A stretch of DNA of 56,620 nucleotides from Synechococcus sp. CS-1330 (GTDB lineage: Bacteria > Cyanobacteriota > Cyanobacteriia > PCC-6307 > Cyanobiaceae): the NCBI GenBank assembly GCA_025128025.1, contig JAHLYR010000026.1, positions 1 to 56,620 on the forward strand. The letters run 5' to 3'. The notes below the pieces were generated by a model. It was not told where the DNA came from, ran no database searches, and saw only the letters and a list, made by a program, of their open reading frames with translations. Positions 56,484 to 56,620 of the stretch are shown here, in pieces. Numbering within the stretch: position 1 is the stretch's first letter; each line of letters starts with the position of its first letter. The translations under genes and the position numbers were made by a program.

Positions 56484-56620
56484 TGACCCCCTTTGCTGCT
56501 CCAGTCTTTATGAGAGCTGATGGGTGATCAGGCCGCTTTCCATTGCTGGAGGACTTCCAGGGGCCTACACCCCTGGAGAGCCGAATGCGGTCTGTAGATG
56601 TCGTACTCGGTCGTACTCGA
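56484..56620 (-). mobile_element. End of an IS3-like insertion sequence, continues beyond the window
   Basis: A minus-strand transposase C-terminus runs in from the right edge. The likely outer end is at TGACCCCCTTTGCTGCTCCAG, starting about 56484, which resembles IS2-like ends as I remember them. The element lies only 7 bp after the ppsA stop. Its boundary is a judgment, because the other end and any target duplication are outside the window. Confidence 0.5.
56528..56620 (-). CDS. IS3-family-like transposase, C-terminal 30 residues (partial)
   Basis: The frame from the right edge ends EYDIYRPHSALQGCRPLEVL and then Gln-Gln-Trp-Lys-Ala-Ala-stop. The Tyr-x-x-x-RPHSAL signature, with a later L-P/L-E-V-L, is the typical end of DDE transposases with an rve integrase core (IS3 group). 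The catalytic acids lie outside the window. The inverted repeat CCAGGGG/CCCCTGG at 56558-56577 falls inside this coding sequence. Confidence 0.68.
   Translation of the reverse strand, partial: SSTTEYDIYRPHSALQGCRPLEVLQQWKAA

Noticed and set aside
56558-56577. CCAGGGG/CCCCTGG inverted repeat as a terminator for ppsA
   Set aside because: It lies inside the transposase coding frame, has no U-tract, and the arms are explained by codons.
56601-56620. Repeated GTACTCG near the right edge as a LexA box
   Set aside because: The GTAC pair is spaced by six bases, not four, and lies in coding sequence of the transposase.

Overview
The window is core chromosome of a high-GC picocyanobacterium of the Synechococcus/Cyanobium group. 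A phycocyanin beta-subunit gene enters at the left edge. The rest carries typical alpha-cyanobacterial genes: psb27, a ferrochelatase with a chlorophyll-binding tail, glnN, a geranylgeranyl-reductase-type flavoprotein, the principal sigma factor, and many cyanobacterial DUF families. Genes are densely packed, often with 1-30 bp overlaps, and few have a Shine-Dalgarno sequence. I found no tRNA, rRNA or CRISPR array. One insertion-sequence end is cut by the right edge.

Layout. 1-10 kb: cpcB (partial), a GST-like protein, secreted and envelope proteins, a probable iota-class carbonic anhydrase, glnN behind a perfect NtcA site, an ArsS-type radical SAM enzyme, a PilZ protein, and a UmuD-like protein behind a LexA-type box that lacks both catalytic residues. 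10-15 kb: a lower-GC patch with an orphan ribbon-helix-helix protein and an ArsR regulator divergent from a membrane protein, then M32 carboxypeptidase, pyrophosphatase and an L,D-transpeptidase. 15-20 kb (minus strand): rpoD-DUF1824-hemC-ClC. 20-32 kb: priA, argB, ssb, a cobK-type reductase, and the minus-strand run proS-psb27-purA-adenosine kinase. 32-41 kb: a methyltransferase, a ferredoxin, an ArsC/Spx protein, lepB, a dihydroorotase-like protein with a degenerate metal site, a double histidine phosphatase and a CPBP protease. 41-45 kb: an FtsL-like protein, ftsI, transaldolase and a cyclic-nucleotide-binding protein. 45-49 kb (minus strand): tyrosine recombinase-cobO-pyrH-frr-flavoprotein. 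49-56.5 kb: hemH, M23 peptidase, ilvB with an added zinc ribbon, an SNase-like secreted protein, and ppsA, which is followed by the end of an IS3-like element.

The genes cover tetrapyrrole and pigment metabolism (hemC, hemH, cobK, cobO), nitrogen and amino acids (glnN, argB, ilvB), nucleotides (purA, pyrH, adenosine kinase), cell wall and division (ftsI, FtsL-like, two M23 proteins, L,D-transpeptidase), and replication or stress (priA, ssb, UmuD-like). The most unusual items are the UmuD-like pseudoprotease under a LexA-type box, the IlvB zinc ribbon, the histone-H1-like tail on the sigma factor, a metal-free-type carbonic anhydrase, a core-genome tyrosine recombinase coupled to cobO, and a possible thiol-based ArsR sensor. 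I saw no large new multi-gene defence or biosynthetic system.
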